From assembly GCA_950295325.1 (NCBI GenBank), contig OX485806.1, forward strand, positions 26,474,001-26,538,000: a DNA stretch of 64,000 nucleotides. The letters are read 5' to 3'. The notes below the pieces were generated by a model that made no database searches, was not told the origin of the DNA, and saw only the letters and a program-made list of their open reading frames with translations. Source of the DNA: Polytrichum commune (lineage: Eukaryota; Streptophyta; Polytrichopsida; Polytrichales; Polytrichaceae). Shown piece by piece: positions 47,728 to 59,030 of the stretch; the first letter of the stretch is position 1; every line of letters starts with the position of its first letter. The position numbers were made by a program, and so were the translations under genes.

Positions 47728-49325
47728 TTGCTACGAGAATTTCTTTTAAATTTGTGCAGGCTAGCGAATAGTTAGTTTACAGTACTCACATGCAGACATT
47801 TCATCCTCTAGATGAAATGAATGTATTCTTTCAGGCCTTTAGTTTTGTTTCTTTCTCCACGCTTACGATGATCGTGAGCTTGTGTATTTTGAATCCACTA
47901 AGAATTTATCAGGTTAATGTTCTATTCCCACAACTCACGCTCACGAGAATTTCTGGGTATTACAATGCAGATGTTCTTTCTGGTCTTAATTGTTCATAAT
48001 TGCTTTCGAGCTTCTTGTAATCTTTAAAACAGTGCAGATGTGGATTACACAGATACAGAAGGATGATCTATTGTGATCGTGAGTGTACCTGAAATCTTCA
48101 AATATAGGTATTCCTACATATCTTCGAATTTATCTGTCAAAGACCAAAGGCTGCATTTCGGCAACCTCTTAGTGAATTTTCTTTCGAGACTTGACCGTTC
48201 TAGATATATCGTCCTTTCGGTGTTTTGATTCCAAGTTTGTACAACTTTCTTCCCAGAGTTGAATTTTGTAACATTTAAAAGGGTGGAGATGTGGGCTATA
48301 ACGGGGATACAGAAGGGTTGTTGATTCGGATTGTTAGTCTTCCTTACCTTTCCACGGAGGAGTCATCTGCTTCACACGGAGTCTTTTAGCTGTCGCATTC
48401 TGTGCCGGTGGATTTTGTGGAGTTCGCGTTTAGCTAGTATTTGAATTGCAGCTGTCACCATTTGTGTACTGAATACGCTTCCGATGTTCTTCCAATTCGC
48501 ACGGGCTATGTATTGCTAACAGTGGGAAATGAAGTGACTGACTCGTTATCTTTTGAATCACATAAAGGAAATTTGTGCATTGGGCTCGGATAGTATTGAG
48601 GTATGGCGAATCTGAGATACATAGTAGTGGTTCGACAAGGTAAAATGCCGATCTAGAGACCTAATTAATACAACTGATCTAGCAGCATGAGTATTTAAAG
48701 TTGTGAAATTCCTCATAATTCATCTCCTTCGATACTGTCGTGTTCAGCAATCCAGTTCACGATATTTCCTAGTTTTAATCAAACAGCGTGACTCGTGGTG
48801 GAAATAGTGTCGGTATGGATGTCTTGAGAATTTCTGGCCGCGTCCGTGAATTGCATTGCTGGGATAGATTGCAAGTCGTCAGAATCTTCGTCTCCTGAGG
48901 TGGATTCGGTGGAATTAAGGGTTAAGGTGGAACGGTGCGCAGGCATAAGAAACCACCGAAACGGTGTGATGTTACGATTTCAAAGGTCGGGTGGCCACCA
49001 TAATCGCATGTACTAGGTAGAGCTTGGCTTCGTCTTTAACCTCACTGTCACAGCAACCTGTGTCTCTTGTGTATATCCTGTGGTGAAGAGTACCATCACG
49101 ATCAAGGAATCGAAGCTTTCTAATCTCTGATTTGGAGCGAGGACAACGGCCGGCGATTCGATCACGGCGACATTTTTTTGCTTGTATGTTTCTGTGTTTG
49201 AATGTGAATTCTACTGACAGCTCATTGTTGTACCGTACTGATCTTGGTGGAATTTTAGGTGTGTGATCGATCGCCTTCCATCGACCGGCCTGTGGGTTCA
49301 GGTAAGTTTTCGAACCCTAGCCATC
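47728..49325. other. Interval between the DUF1218 gene and gene C
   Basis: Probably 3' UTR of the DUF1218 gene followed by the gene C promoter. A diverged tandem duplication is visible (tgtaatctttaaaacagtgcagatg at 48,018 and tgtaacatttaaaagggtggagatg at about 48,270). A strong donor-like caggtaagt lies at about 49,300, 20 bp before the gene C ATG, with no acceptor that would make a viable intron before the ATG. Confidence 0.45.
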
Positions 49326-49946
49326 ATGTCGAACCGCAAGAATAAGCTTAATCCGTTTACAGAAACCTTGTATAGCCAGAAACCTGCAGGATTGGTTGCT
49401 CGGAGAATTGAAAGGACCGCAGATTTCGAACCGGAGGAGCCGCAAGGCGCAATGTCTGCATGTGTAAATGCCCCGCATACTAAAGCGGATTGGATGAACG
49501 ATCCGGAGCGTCGAAAGTACCGGCACAAAAAGATCGAGGAGTCTATCGATGACCTTTTACACAAGATGCCAGAGGAAAGCTTCGACGGGTACCTCGAGCG
49601 GTGCTTTTCAACTGCAAATCTTGCGTTGAACAATGCGAACAAGGCTACGGTTGGAGATGAGTTTCCTAATTTGGTGGACCGATGGGTGTGCCGATTTATT
49701 AAAGGGTTGAAGTTGGTTTCGAGGAAGACGGGTGTGGGGTGGACTGTGGAGGAGGAGACGAATTTGTTTAATTTAATTCGTGAGGAATGTGATATTCTTT
49801 CCGCGCAGGATGTACAGTTTGTTGAAGATCGAACTAGTGTGCGTACCGCGAAAAGATCATGGGAGAGAGAACGTCATGAAGATGAGACTCATCCCACGGA
49901 TTACAGAGAAAATATAGGCGGAAACACCAGGCAAAACATAGAGTAA
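49326..49946 (+). CDS. Family gene C: uncharacterised paralogue
   Basis: Single-exon ORF, 206 aa, starting MSNRKNKLNP. The open frame extends upstream to 49,263, but the ATG at 49,326 fits best (gccatcATGtcg). A basic N-terminus is followed by the family core, about residues 49-160: DPERRKYRHKKIEE (59-72), PEESFDGYLERCF (82-94), GDEFPNLVDRWVCRFIKG (110-127), GVGW (136-139) and NLIREEC (149-155). It lacks the Trp of the WL motif kept by A, B and D. The C-terminus is charged (RSWERERHEDE). No signal peptide or membrane segment. Function unknown. The last 20 codons lie inside a tandem duplication that continues downstream. It converges with gene D. Confidence 0.75.
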   Translation: MSNRKNKLNPFTETLYSQKPAGLVARRIERTADFEPEEPQGAMSACVNAPHTKADWMNDPERRKYRHKKIEESIDDLLHKMPEESFDGYLERCFSTANLALNNANKATVGDEFPNLVDRWVCRFIKGLKLVSRKTGVGWTVEEETNLFNLIREECDILSAQDVQFVEDRTSVRTAKRSWERERHEDETHPTDYRENIGGNTRQNIE

Positions 49947-50335
49947 TTAGTTTCACCAGTATAGAAGAAATCTGGATGATCGACAATAAGCACTAGTTTG
50001 AATAACGAGTTCTTGTAGAATAAAGAATCATTCTCTGTTGTCGATAAATGAGTTTTCACTTTGAAACCTGATGGTTTATCATCCCTTGCAAGAAGCAACC
50101 TGCACATAAGTACTCATCCCACGGCCGGATTGCAGAGAATATATTGGCGCACACTCTAGGCAAAACATTGCGTCATTAGTTTCACCAACAGCGATAAAAT
50201 CTGGATAATGGACAAAAAGCACTAGTGAAAGGGCAATCTCTGTTGTTGTCAATCACTGATTCAATGATGAGTGATCAATTTGGAATCCTAATGATCTATC
50301 GCTTGCAAGAAGGAACGTGCACATAAGTATTTGCC
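49885..50335. repeat. 227-bp tandem duplication containing the last 20 codons of gene C
   Basis: actcatcccacggattacagag at 49,885 recurs at 50,112 as actcatcccacggccggattgcagag. The match continues through tagtttcaccag, aaatctggat.at.gacaa, aagcactagt, tctctgttgt, cttgcaagaag and gtgcacataagta. The first copy includes the stop codon of gene C; in the second the frame is lost. Confidence 0.9.
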
Positions 50336-50689
50336 TCCAGTAAAGGTTCAAGTAAAGCCATCTAGAACGAATTGGCGCAATTCTGCAGGTTCATCATTTC
50401 GATCGATTCTCAGAGATTTATCTGGTAAGAGTCAACTGTTTTCCACATTTATCGTCATGTGTGTTTATAAATGTCATATCCTTGAGGCACATTGTGGTCA
50501 ACAATTTGTGGCGCGCAAGGATCTCGAATTACTGCAAAGCCTTACAGCGGACTGAACTGCTGGGGCTCACAGGTCCCCTGTTTGTTGTTGTAAATACAGA
50601 TACCTACTTGCACTTTGCGTTGAAAGTGTTCCACGCTTGCAGCAGAGATTTAGGGATATTGAGTTCTCCTTAACTGACTTACATTACCA

Positions 50690-53640
50690 CCAGATCATTC
50701 AGCTGCAAAATTCCACGAGTATGTATGCACTCATGTAGCTGCCTTGCAAGTCAAAAGATGGTAATCTTGATGGTTATAAATCACAGAGCGCGCTCAAAGT
50801 GCAGAGATTATTAAACTGCTATTGTATGTATTGACGAATATGCACAGACAACAAACAACAATCCATAGAAGATAGACAGTATTCACGTATGAAATCAGAT
50901 CTTTACTCCACTCCATCAGTGATTCTACAACTGGTAACGACAATTCTCTCTACCTGCGCTACTGTCCTAATATCAACCCTGTGGTTGAGTGATTCTACGA
51001 AATCGATGAATGAATCTAAGATGGATGAACATATTGGATGAACGAACTAAAAACTGCCAAGATGACAATTGACGCTGACGTAGTAGAGGCAGTAGTGATT
51101 AGTAGTGATCAAACGAATCCGGCGATGTCTAGGGCGTGTCATAGATTCCAGCTCGTCATACATCTAGTCTGATTAATGTTACACCGATTACTGAGGTAAT
51201 GGAGTTTTGCAATTGCACTTGTTGAAGACACGGTCATATATCAAGACCTAATGTAGTAGACATTGATCTTCCTCACCGCGAGTCCATTCGAGTGATAGTA
51301 TCCAACTGTGGAGGGATGGATCCGTGAGCACCAATTATCTGGTTAGCAGCAGAGGTGATAATGTCTGGGTGCTGAAGTCTTTCCTAGGAACTGCAGCAAG
51401 GGAATAGAATATTATAAATGTATACTACTCTTCATGTGGACAGAGTATGAAACTTATCAACTGACTGGTGCTTTGTCCTCCAATTATGCACATTGGATAA
51501 TTCTGCTGCAAAAATCCATGAGTCTGGTCTCTAATTGCGAGCCAATCCACGGTTCTTGCTATCCCGGAATCAGGACGCTCACTTACAAACGATATCTGGT
51601 TGCAGATTATCGAAGCATCAAGGTGCACAGAATTCTATACTAACAATGAAACTGAGATAATAGCAGTAGTGAGTAGCCTCTTATCTTGAGTGTATGGGAG
51701 TAACTGGATTGATGATAAAAAAATTCAGTGCCACTACGTTCATCCGTAAAACCATTTAGAATTAGTCGAAGTGCACAAGGCACTGTCTCACACCTCCGGT
51801 GCTTGTCTTTCTGTGGAACAAACTCAGTGGGCTATATCTCAAGAAGACAGAAGAGAAGGTGTTCAGTCTACATTGAGCGAAAACTTTATGATTACAAGAT
51901 CAGTGCATTTGATGAAATCTTTTTCATAGATCCGGAAGATTACTAACATGGCATTGGTTCTTCTAACCTAGCGAACCGCCTAGACGAGGTTATGATCATA
52001 GACAAGATTATGTCCAACAGCGTAGTTTCTGCCTGGGCGGACGTGAAGAAAGAGCATCAGACAACGCCTGCTTCGTCATGATGCACATCTCAATATTCAA
52101 GGTAACTTGGATGAAGAAAATGATATCGTTTGTCCCCAGAGGTACTATCTCATGTATTGATGCTCGATCCAAACCTTCTCATAAAGAGCAACATAAGCGT
52201 GGCGTTGCGTGTTTTAAAGATTTGAAGAGCAGGTCTAGATGTTTTAATTGTGGCAAGAAGGGTGAGCATTGGACTGCGGATTTCCGGGAGCCACCGAAAC
52301 GAAACAAGGATAAACATGCTGCTCGACTCATAGGCATTAGCGCAAGCCTTGCGGATGCACTAGCTTCAACAACAATTTCTGATGATGACTTATAAGAGAA
52401 TTCAGATGAAGAGCCAATATGCGCGATCCTGGTATCTACTTTTGCACACATACTTCAGTTCTTTAGGAGTGATAGTATCCAGCTGCGGAGGGATATCCGA
52501 GAGCTCAAATTGTCGCATAGTCTCGTATGCCCATCATTCAGTTGCAAATTCCATGAGTCTCGGCGATCGCCTCTACGGCTCTTGCTGTCAGGAAATCCGG
52601 TTGCTCACGTCTAACCGAGATGATCACTTGATGGCTATGATTAATTCACAGCTATTCGAAGCGCGGTCAAAGTGCACGCAGAGTAGCCTAAAATCAATTC
52701 GATGAAGCTGAAAAGGACACTCAGAGAATAGCGGGAGTGTGTTATTCCAACTCGTAAAGTTAAACATTCAGTCTGATGAATGTTATTGACTGATTACTGA
52801 GGCAATGAGCTTTTTCTTAATATCTTGGACTGGTTGAACAAATAATGATCACTTGTCAACACCGATCTTTCTAATCTCGATGGTATCCAAGTGAGATCCT
52901 AGCGGCAGTGAGTACGTAGATTCACACGAAATCAAGGATGCCTAGGGTACTATGTCATAGATTCCAGCTAATAATGTTTCACCGACTAATGTGGAAATTA
53001 AATATATCAATTGCGCTGGTTGAAGACAGACATGGTCGTCATCAACACCTAATCCGGTAGTCACGGATCTTTCTCATCTTGAGATTAAGCGAGTGATAGT
53101 ATTCAACTGGAAAGTGATCGATATCCGTGAGCTGAAAGTCTCGCGTAATGTCCTGTTCCCGACCGTTCAGGTGTAAAATTCCATGTGTGGTTTATCGGTA
53201 AGTTTCAACTATTCTAGCTGCCTTGCGAGTCATCAGGAGATGGTTCAGCCTGCTGTCCGGGAATCAGGTCGGTCACGTCTAAACTCTGGAAGGCTATTAG
53301 TCGCAGATTATCGAAGCGCGTGCCAAAGTACATACACAGAATCCTAAACTGTCAATCGAGCTGAAATTAATGACACTGGTATAATAGAGGCACTGAGCAG
53401 ATTTCAACTCGTGATGTACATATGCTCTGATGTCTGATAAATGTACAACGAAGACTATGGCAATGAGATTTTTCTTGACCCATTCTTAATTTCTTGCAAT
53501 GGTTAAAGAACAGGTGACTCCGATGTAGTCAAGACCATATCTAGCCGACACCGATCTACTTTCTCACCTCGAAACCATGCGAGTGATTGTATCCAGCTGG
53601 GAAGGGATATCCGTGAGCTCAAACTGTCCCGTAAGTTCCT
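50690..53640. repeat. Decayed tandem array derived from the 3' end of gene D
   Basis: The segment that encodes the gene D C-terminus (gcgagtgattgtatccagct.ggaagggatatccgtgagctcaa at 53,578) recurs at about 53,089, 52,468 and 51,288. Associated downstream sequence (ctgattactgaggcaatgag, ctggttgaa.a, acaccgatctttct) recurs at about 51,185, 52,785, 52,975 and 53,450. Further partial matches (ccatgagtct..., gcgcggtcaaagtgcacgca) lie at 50,700-50,830, 51,500-51,640, 52,550-52,690 and 53,200-53,340. Units are roughly 490-620 bp and diverged. A copia gag fragment sits inside. Confidence 0.8.
52078..52395 (+). pseudogene. gag fragment with defective CCHC knuckle (copia-like)
   Basis: A 105-aa frame contains RCFNCGKKGEHWTADF, a CX2CX4HX4C zinc knuckle whose last Cys is replaced by Phe, then REPPKRNKDKH. 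This is the pattern of the gag nucleocapsid of Ty1/copia elements. No pol is present. It is probably an old insertion into the gene D-derived array. Confidence 0.6.
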
Positions 53641-54181
53641 TCCCTGGCCACGGATACTGCACTGGATGGTTGCACAGCCTGGGGTCGATTTTGAGGCGGC
53701 CTACGTTCACTAACTCCACACAGGCTTCCCGCAACAACTGCAGCAGGATCTCCTCCCACCGTATCCCCCACGAGACTCCTTGCACGTTCTGCCGCATCCG
53801 GGCTCCCATGAACAACCGGAACACGAACCGGTCTACGGGGTCTTGATACTCGTCACCGATGTGCACCTTCTTGTTATGCTTGAGCTGAAGCTCCGCGGTC
53901 ACGTAGCACCGATTGAGGTAGTTGGCGAAGCTCTCGCGCGGCAGCCTTGGCACTTGCGTCTCCAGCCACTGGGTTATCTTTCGCTCCCGGTACTGAGCGC
54001 GGTCGTGTGGGTTGACAACCTTTAGCTCCGCTTGGGAGGTCCATTCTGGAGGCTCCGCGCACTTCCTTCGTTCGCTTTCACGCACTACTAAAACTCCGGA
54101 GCTCTGGTTTAATGGCCGCTTCCAAGCGCAGCAGTAATCCGTGGTCGGTCGTTGCTCGTGGTAATTGTGCGGTGCAGCCAT
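53564..54181 (-). CDS. Family gene D: uncharacterised paralogue
   Basis: Single-exon ORF, 205 aa, ATG start (MAAPHNYHEQ). The core spans residues 41-165: CAEPPEW (41-47, matching CAEPLDW of gene A), HDRAQYRERKITQWLE (59-74), PRESFANYLNRCY (81-93), GDEYQDPVDRFVFRLFMG (109-126), GVSW (135-138), LLREAC (149-154) and IDPR. It has no signal peptide, membrane segment or known domain. GC is higher than the flanks. Its C-terminal coding segment is the source of the tandem array downstream. It converges with gene C. Function unknown; an intact ORF amid decayed copies suggests selection. Confidence 0.75.
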   Translation of the reverse strand: MAAPHNYHEQRPTTDYCCAWKRPLNQSSGVLVVRESERRKCAEPPEWTSQAELKVVNPHDRAQYRERKITQWLETQVPRLPRESFANYLNRCYVTAELQLKHNKKVHIGDEYQDPVDRFVFRLFMGARMRQNVQGVSWGIRWEEILLQLLREACVELVNVGRLKIDPRLCNHPVQYPWPGKELTGQFELTDIPSQLDTITRMVSR

Positions 54182-57100
54182 CGAAATACAATCTCAGACC
54201 TGTCTATGATCTACAAAGAGCGTGTAATAAAATAACTGTTAATGGAATGTTCTTCGGACGGATGAGGAGTTGCTGGTATGTGTATGCAGGAACTAACTCG
54301 GCAGGAACGCTGAAATAAATAAATCGCAAATCGATCAACTTTTAATTCTTCACCCTGGATGGTATGTATCTACGATCAATTGATAGTTACTGAGCTCTTC
54401 AGGTTTCCGGTCGATCTTTTCTTTCAGGGTGTTTGAATCAGCATTCGACGTTTCAACGCAAACAGTCGCGTCCATTGGCATGACACGGGCGTGACTGATA
54501 CTTTCATTTCGAGTAATTTCTTTTGTTGACAGCCATCGGTGGTTAATTAGTCAGTGATTTGTGATGCGGCGCGGTTATCGATAGACTCTTCTTTGTCAAG
54601 GGGAAGCTTGCAAAAGAACCGTTTGCAAGTGATCTTCGAGCGGGTTCGAACGGACGCTTTGCTTGCTCTGTGAAGCTGGTTTAACTCGACGGCAGGAACC
54701 TGGTTGAAAGACCTTGCCCTCGGTCAGCGAATAGGTTGAGTGTAAGGATGCTTGCTCGATGTCCCTCTCTCATTATTTGAAGAGCCTCTAAATTTGATGA
54801 ACTTCATTAACATTATTCAGCTAGCAGAGCTTGGTCTTGTAAAGACCTCGGCAGCCCAGATATAGTAATCTAGATGAAAAAAATCCTAGGTTTCTACAAA
54901 GATAAAATCCCTTTCACTTGGAATTTCCTTGATTCTCGCATCCCGCACTGAAGCTCTGCCCTCGTGCAAAGAACCTCAAACTAAAGAAGTCCCTCATGGG
55001 TCATGAAAGAGAGAACTATATTTTAAGTAAATCTAGACAGATGTTTGAAATCTGCACATAATTAAATTTTTATATATGCACTTTTATTTGCAGACTCCAT
55101 GAGAGAAATGATTGCAACTAATCTTAGAAGTGGACCACAAGCGAACAATTGCATATCATGTTGTAGCACATGTTAGCTACGTGCACATTGTGTTATTTGT
55201 AAGAAAAGCATATCTAGAGGAATTGTTTGACCATATTGCTAAATTTCTAGTTAGACATATCCTAATCTAATAGACTCTATCAACAATCTTAATGTCCAAT
55301 CTAGGGCTCTTAGGTTCATAATGAACCAAATTCCAATCTAAGCATGGTGCATGTTATATTCAAGCACAAGTCCCTCCACAGTTTCCTTTAGGATCAAATA
55401 ACATGTTGGGATAATGTTATGTTGCATGATTTCATAATCAAATTTGATAATCCCATGTATAATCATGGTCATAACATTACACATCTCCTTGTCTGCATTT
55501 CGTGCGACCAAGTATAAGATGAGCAAAATCATCCTTAATTCCGGGATTCCTTGTTTACGGGGAGCACTCAAGTTGTGTGTTGCAAACTTTTTGACAAGAA
55601 ACTGTAAATTTTCAAGGCTTTATAATCACAACCTCTCTCTTTGGGAAGAGACCATCATGTAGCTGCTTAGTAATGTTATGATGTACTGGAAAAACATGAT
55701 GAGAGAAAATTCTAGAGCACACCGAGATTAGGTGACCGCCAGCAAGCAACATAGTCAATGATGTAAAGATGTTTAGTATTACCGCAATGATGGATCTACA
55801 GTCTGAGGTAGATGAGCATAGTAGCTACAACTACTTTAGGAGGTTTATAAGCCTCTCCCAATTTTAAAATGAAATTTGGACCAAAACCTGATTGATTAGC
55901 AAATCTTTCATGAATCCAATGTCATGTGGCTGAGCTCAAGGTGACAAAGTGTGATCTTGTGTCAAATTTTCAAAGAGGAAATACAAAATCTTCATAAATG
56001 GTTATGCAACTATGCACAAAGTGGGTAGTGTTGAGCAGATGTTGAGTATTGACTTTTTAAGTTTTAAGTTCTCAAATAGATAATTCCCCTACAGGCATAC
56101 TACTAAAACCAAATTGCCAGAGTTTGGTTCAGACCAATACTCATAGAGATCATCGCCGTTTGATGATTTGGGCGTTGAAAAACGTGGACAATTTTTAAAT
56201 CCTCGACGAAAGTAATTGTATATTAATTTGCCAATCTCACCAGTGTGTCATGACAGGTATCTGCTGCACAAAAACCCTACAATTAATGATGAAATGTGAA
56301 AGGTTTGTACAATGGATAATGTTGTGCAGTTGAGTTTCTGATGTTTTCTATGGTATGGGTTCATTCAAGCTTCAGGTTGTAATCTATTAAATCTGTTTCT
56401 GTCTGATTCGACCCTTCCAAGGTCGTTTCCTCTTCCAATAACTTGCTAAAATGGATAACTTCCCGAACAAGCGCGACAATGTGGGCTTTGTCTTCCCGAA
56501 GTTCACAATGAAGTTTCTCTTCTGCACAAACAAAAAAACCACCTCGTCTGATTTAATTTATTGGTGATGATCATGTTGGGTGGCACAAACTACTATATTA
56601 TTCGATTTCTCTCTTGTAGAACCTTATTTATTATAGCCTTGTGTTCCAGCAAGACCTCTCCTTCAAAATAGACTAGATCTAGTAAAATGACCAACCTCTT
56701 TAAACACAATTCTTTAAACACAATTCCAATTCTACAGAGAGGAAATACAAGCTACGAAATTTGGTCGAGTGGGAGTATGTAATACATCCAATGTCTTGGC
56801 CATTAGCTGCACTATTATGGTGAATACTCTAAGCCACACTATTGAGCTTATTTCCACACTAAAAATATTAAGGGTGATACTGTGGGTGCACATTATTCAT
56901 CAACCCACAGGTGTTAATATCAAAGGTCCAGGAGTTATAGGTTCCAATAACTCTATTGGATCGAAAATAGTGTGCATTGAGACACTTACAACCCATGGGG
57001 GCATTACAAGTATAACTAGGGTTCCATGTTATTTTCCTAAGTGATGATGTATATTTTGGGGCCAAGAGTAAGTTACATTATGCATCTGCCCAAACGACTT

Positions 57101-57260
57101 ATGGTAATTAGCATAGACTGTTGGGTAGCTGGGCCTTTCACTTATTAGCCTATCCACATCAAGCATGAATTCGGAACCCATTTCGCTCACGCAAAATAAA
57201 TCATTTTGACGTATATTCTATGTGTATGTCTCCACTGTTGAGGAGAATCCCAAGTCAGAC
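54182..57260. other. Gene-free interval right of gene D
   Basis: The first few hundred bases are probably the gene D promoter. The rest is AT-rich with only short frames, the longest a 77-aa minus frame at 55,338-55,571 with no recognisable motif. No transposon ends were found. Confidence 0.4.
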
Positions 57261-57615
57261 TAAGGTAGACGTGCCTAAATTGAACACAACAACAAGCTGG
57301 ACCCCTATATTTGGATGGTATGTGGTTAGGTGTGGATCTAAGAACTGGCACAAAAAAGACCTGTGACTAAATATGCTAGCCACTCTGGGCTCAATAGGCA
57401 ACATGATTCGGGGGACCTACAGGATCACTTAATGAGCACAAGAACCTTCACTTTGATGATAAATAAGATTTGCATACGAGCTCCAAAAATTATGAAGCAA
57501 ATGGCTATTGGCACGATTTGGATTTGCTGATCATTTTGCACTAACTGCGTATTTTATATCCTGCGGGAAGTGGGTCCAGAGAGAAAAAGTATCCATCTAA
57601 GGCGCATCTACCTTA
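57261..57615. mobile_element. TAAGGTAGACG-family inverted-repeat element, copy 2
   Basis: Starts TAAGGTAGACGTGCC and ends GGCGCATCTACCTTA, near-inverse ends of 15 bp, about 355 bp. Internal landmarks (tgtggttaggtgtggatcta, gctcaataggcaacat, cacttaatgagca, gcacgatttggatttgctga) are shared with copies at 20,769 and 62,065. Non-coding MITE. Confidence 0.85.
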
Positions 57616-57835
57616 CTGCAACCAGGAAAATAAAATAATGCTTCTGTATGGACATACCTAGCAGAGAGACAATCTCCTCAAATGTTACCTGCAGATAAAA
57701 GGACAAAAAGATGTCAATACAGATGACCGCCATGTTGATGATGCATGTCATTTACCCTCCACACATGGCATGCTTTGACCAGATGATGAAAGAAAGGATA
57801 CTTTTATTTTTGCGGTGAAGCCCATATTTTGATAC

Positions 57836-57969
57836 CTTGCTACAATCTGCCTTGCTAAGCAGCTCGTAAATCTCTGCCTTGAGCACTCTGTCCACTGGAA
57901 AAGCTGGTCTCCTTGTTTCGTTCTCGTCCAAGCACCTGCCTTGGTCTGTACCAAGCCAGTTACAAATAT
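57836..57969 (-). CDS. Isolated internal exon, unrecognised
   Basis: A strong acceptor (ttctaatttttgtcag) and donor (AGCAAG|gtatca) bound 134 nt on the minus strand, open in one frame and encoding ICNWLGTDQGRC...KAEIYELLSKADCSK. It reads as a genuine internal exon. It lies downstream of the stop of the 58,964 gene, so it is either an alternative exon of that gene or part of another one. No family recognised. Confidence 0.35.
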
Positions 57970-58075
57970 CTGACAAAAATTAGAAGAAGGGTTTGGCTCT
58001 CGTTTGCAACCCTCGTTAAAGCTGTGTGTCATGTATTTTTGTTCACATCCCGCACTCATAACCGACAAGGAAGCG

Positions 58076-59030
58076 TAACATCGCAGCGACACCACTTTAC
58101 AGAGAGGCACATAGGTATTCGATCAATTACTTCGGGTCAGCGGTTGGATGGCCTCTAAACACTCTACTTCTTTGAGCCTAAGTGGGAACGATGCGCTTTT
58201 AGAGAATTATGACAAGGGTTGTCTATAGTGAATAAACTATGGTGACGAGTTTTCAGGCTGATTGCGTTTGCAACAGTTTCTGTACAGTTAAAATGATCAT
58301 CAAAATTTGCGAAAAAAGTCGCGTGTAGGATGCTGACCGTGAGGTTTTGGAGAAGCTACACTCATGGGCAGCTGGAGAGAATTCAGCCTGGATGGTGCCT
58401 TATGTATGAAAAAACCCACAAGATCGCTCAAATGATCTCTACATGAGACCACTCAAACAAGTATGACATCGCAGCCACGACAACCTTTACAAAGAGGCAT
58501 ATAGGGTTGTCTGTAATCAATAAACTGTGATGATGAGTTTTCAGGGGTTGTCAAGCAGATTGCATTTGCGACAGTTTTTATACAGTCCAGATGATCATCA
58601 AAATTTCTGAAGGAAGTGGCTTATAGCATGCTGACCCATGGGCAGCTGCAGCAATTCAGCCTGGGATGGTGCTTTCTATATGTATACCGAAAACTCATAA
58701 CCCACAAGCTCGCTCAAAATGATCTCTACATGAGATCATCTAACCAAGCGTGACATCCCCTCAATATTGATCTCTACATGAGACCACCTAAGCAAGTGTG
58801 ATATCACAACCACGAAAACCTTTAAAAAGAGGCATACTATGGGTGACTAGTCAATAAACAATGGTGATGAGTTTTTCTGGTTTTCAGGTAGATTGCATTT
58901 GCAACAGTTTCTATACAATCAAGATAATCATCAAAATTATGTGAAGACTTCAGTTATAGCAATCTAACCATGACGTTTTGGAGAAGCTACACTCGTGGGC
59001 AGCTCTAGCAGGTCGGCCCGGATGATGACT
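58076..59030. repeat. Three-copy tandem array including the end of the last exon of the 58,964-60,545 gene
   Basis: Landmarks aataaac.atggtgatgagttttcagg (58,230; 58,520; 58,852), gattgc.tttgc.acagttt, gatcatcaaaatt and catgggcagct recur with periods of about 288 and 338 bp. gttttggagaagctacactc is present in the first and third copies, while the second lacks that block. The third copy contains the last 25 or so codons of the minus-strand exon. In the first copy the equivalent coding block (LPMSVASPKPHG against LPTSVASPKRHG) is still open. Confidence 0.85.

Noticed and set aside
26436-54181. Endogenous viral element as the origin of family A-D
   Set aside because: No viral motif recognised in the core and no adjacent viral genes; kept only as an untested possibility.
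55338-55571. 77-aa minus ORF as a gene fragment
   Set aside because: No recognisable family and no splice context.
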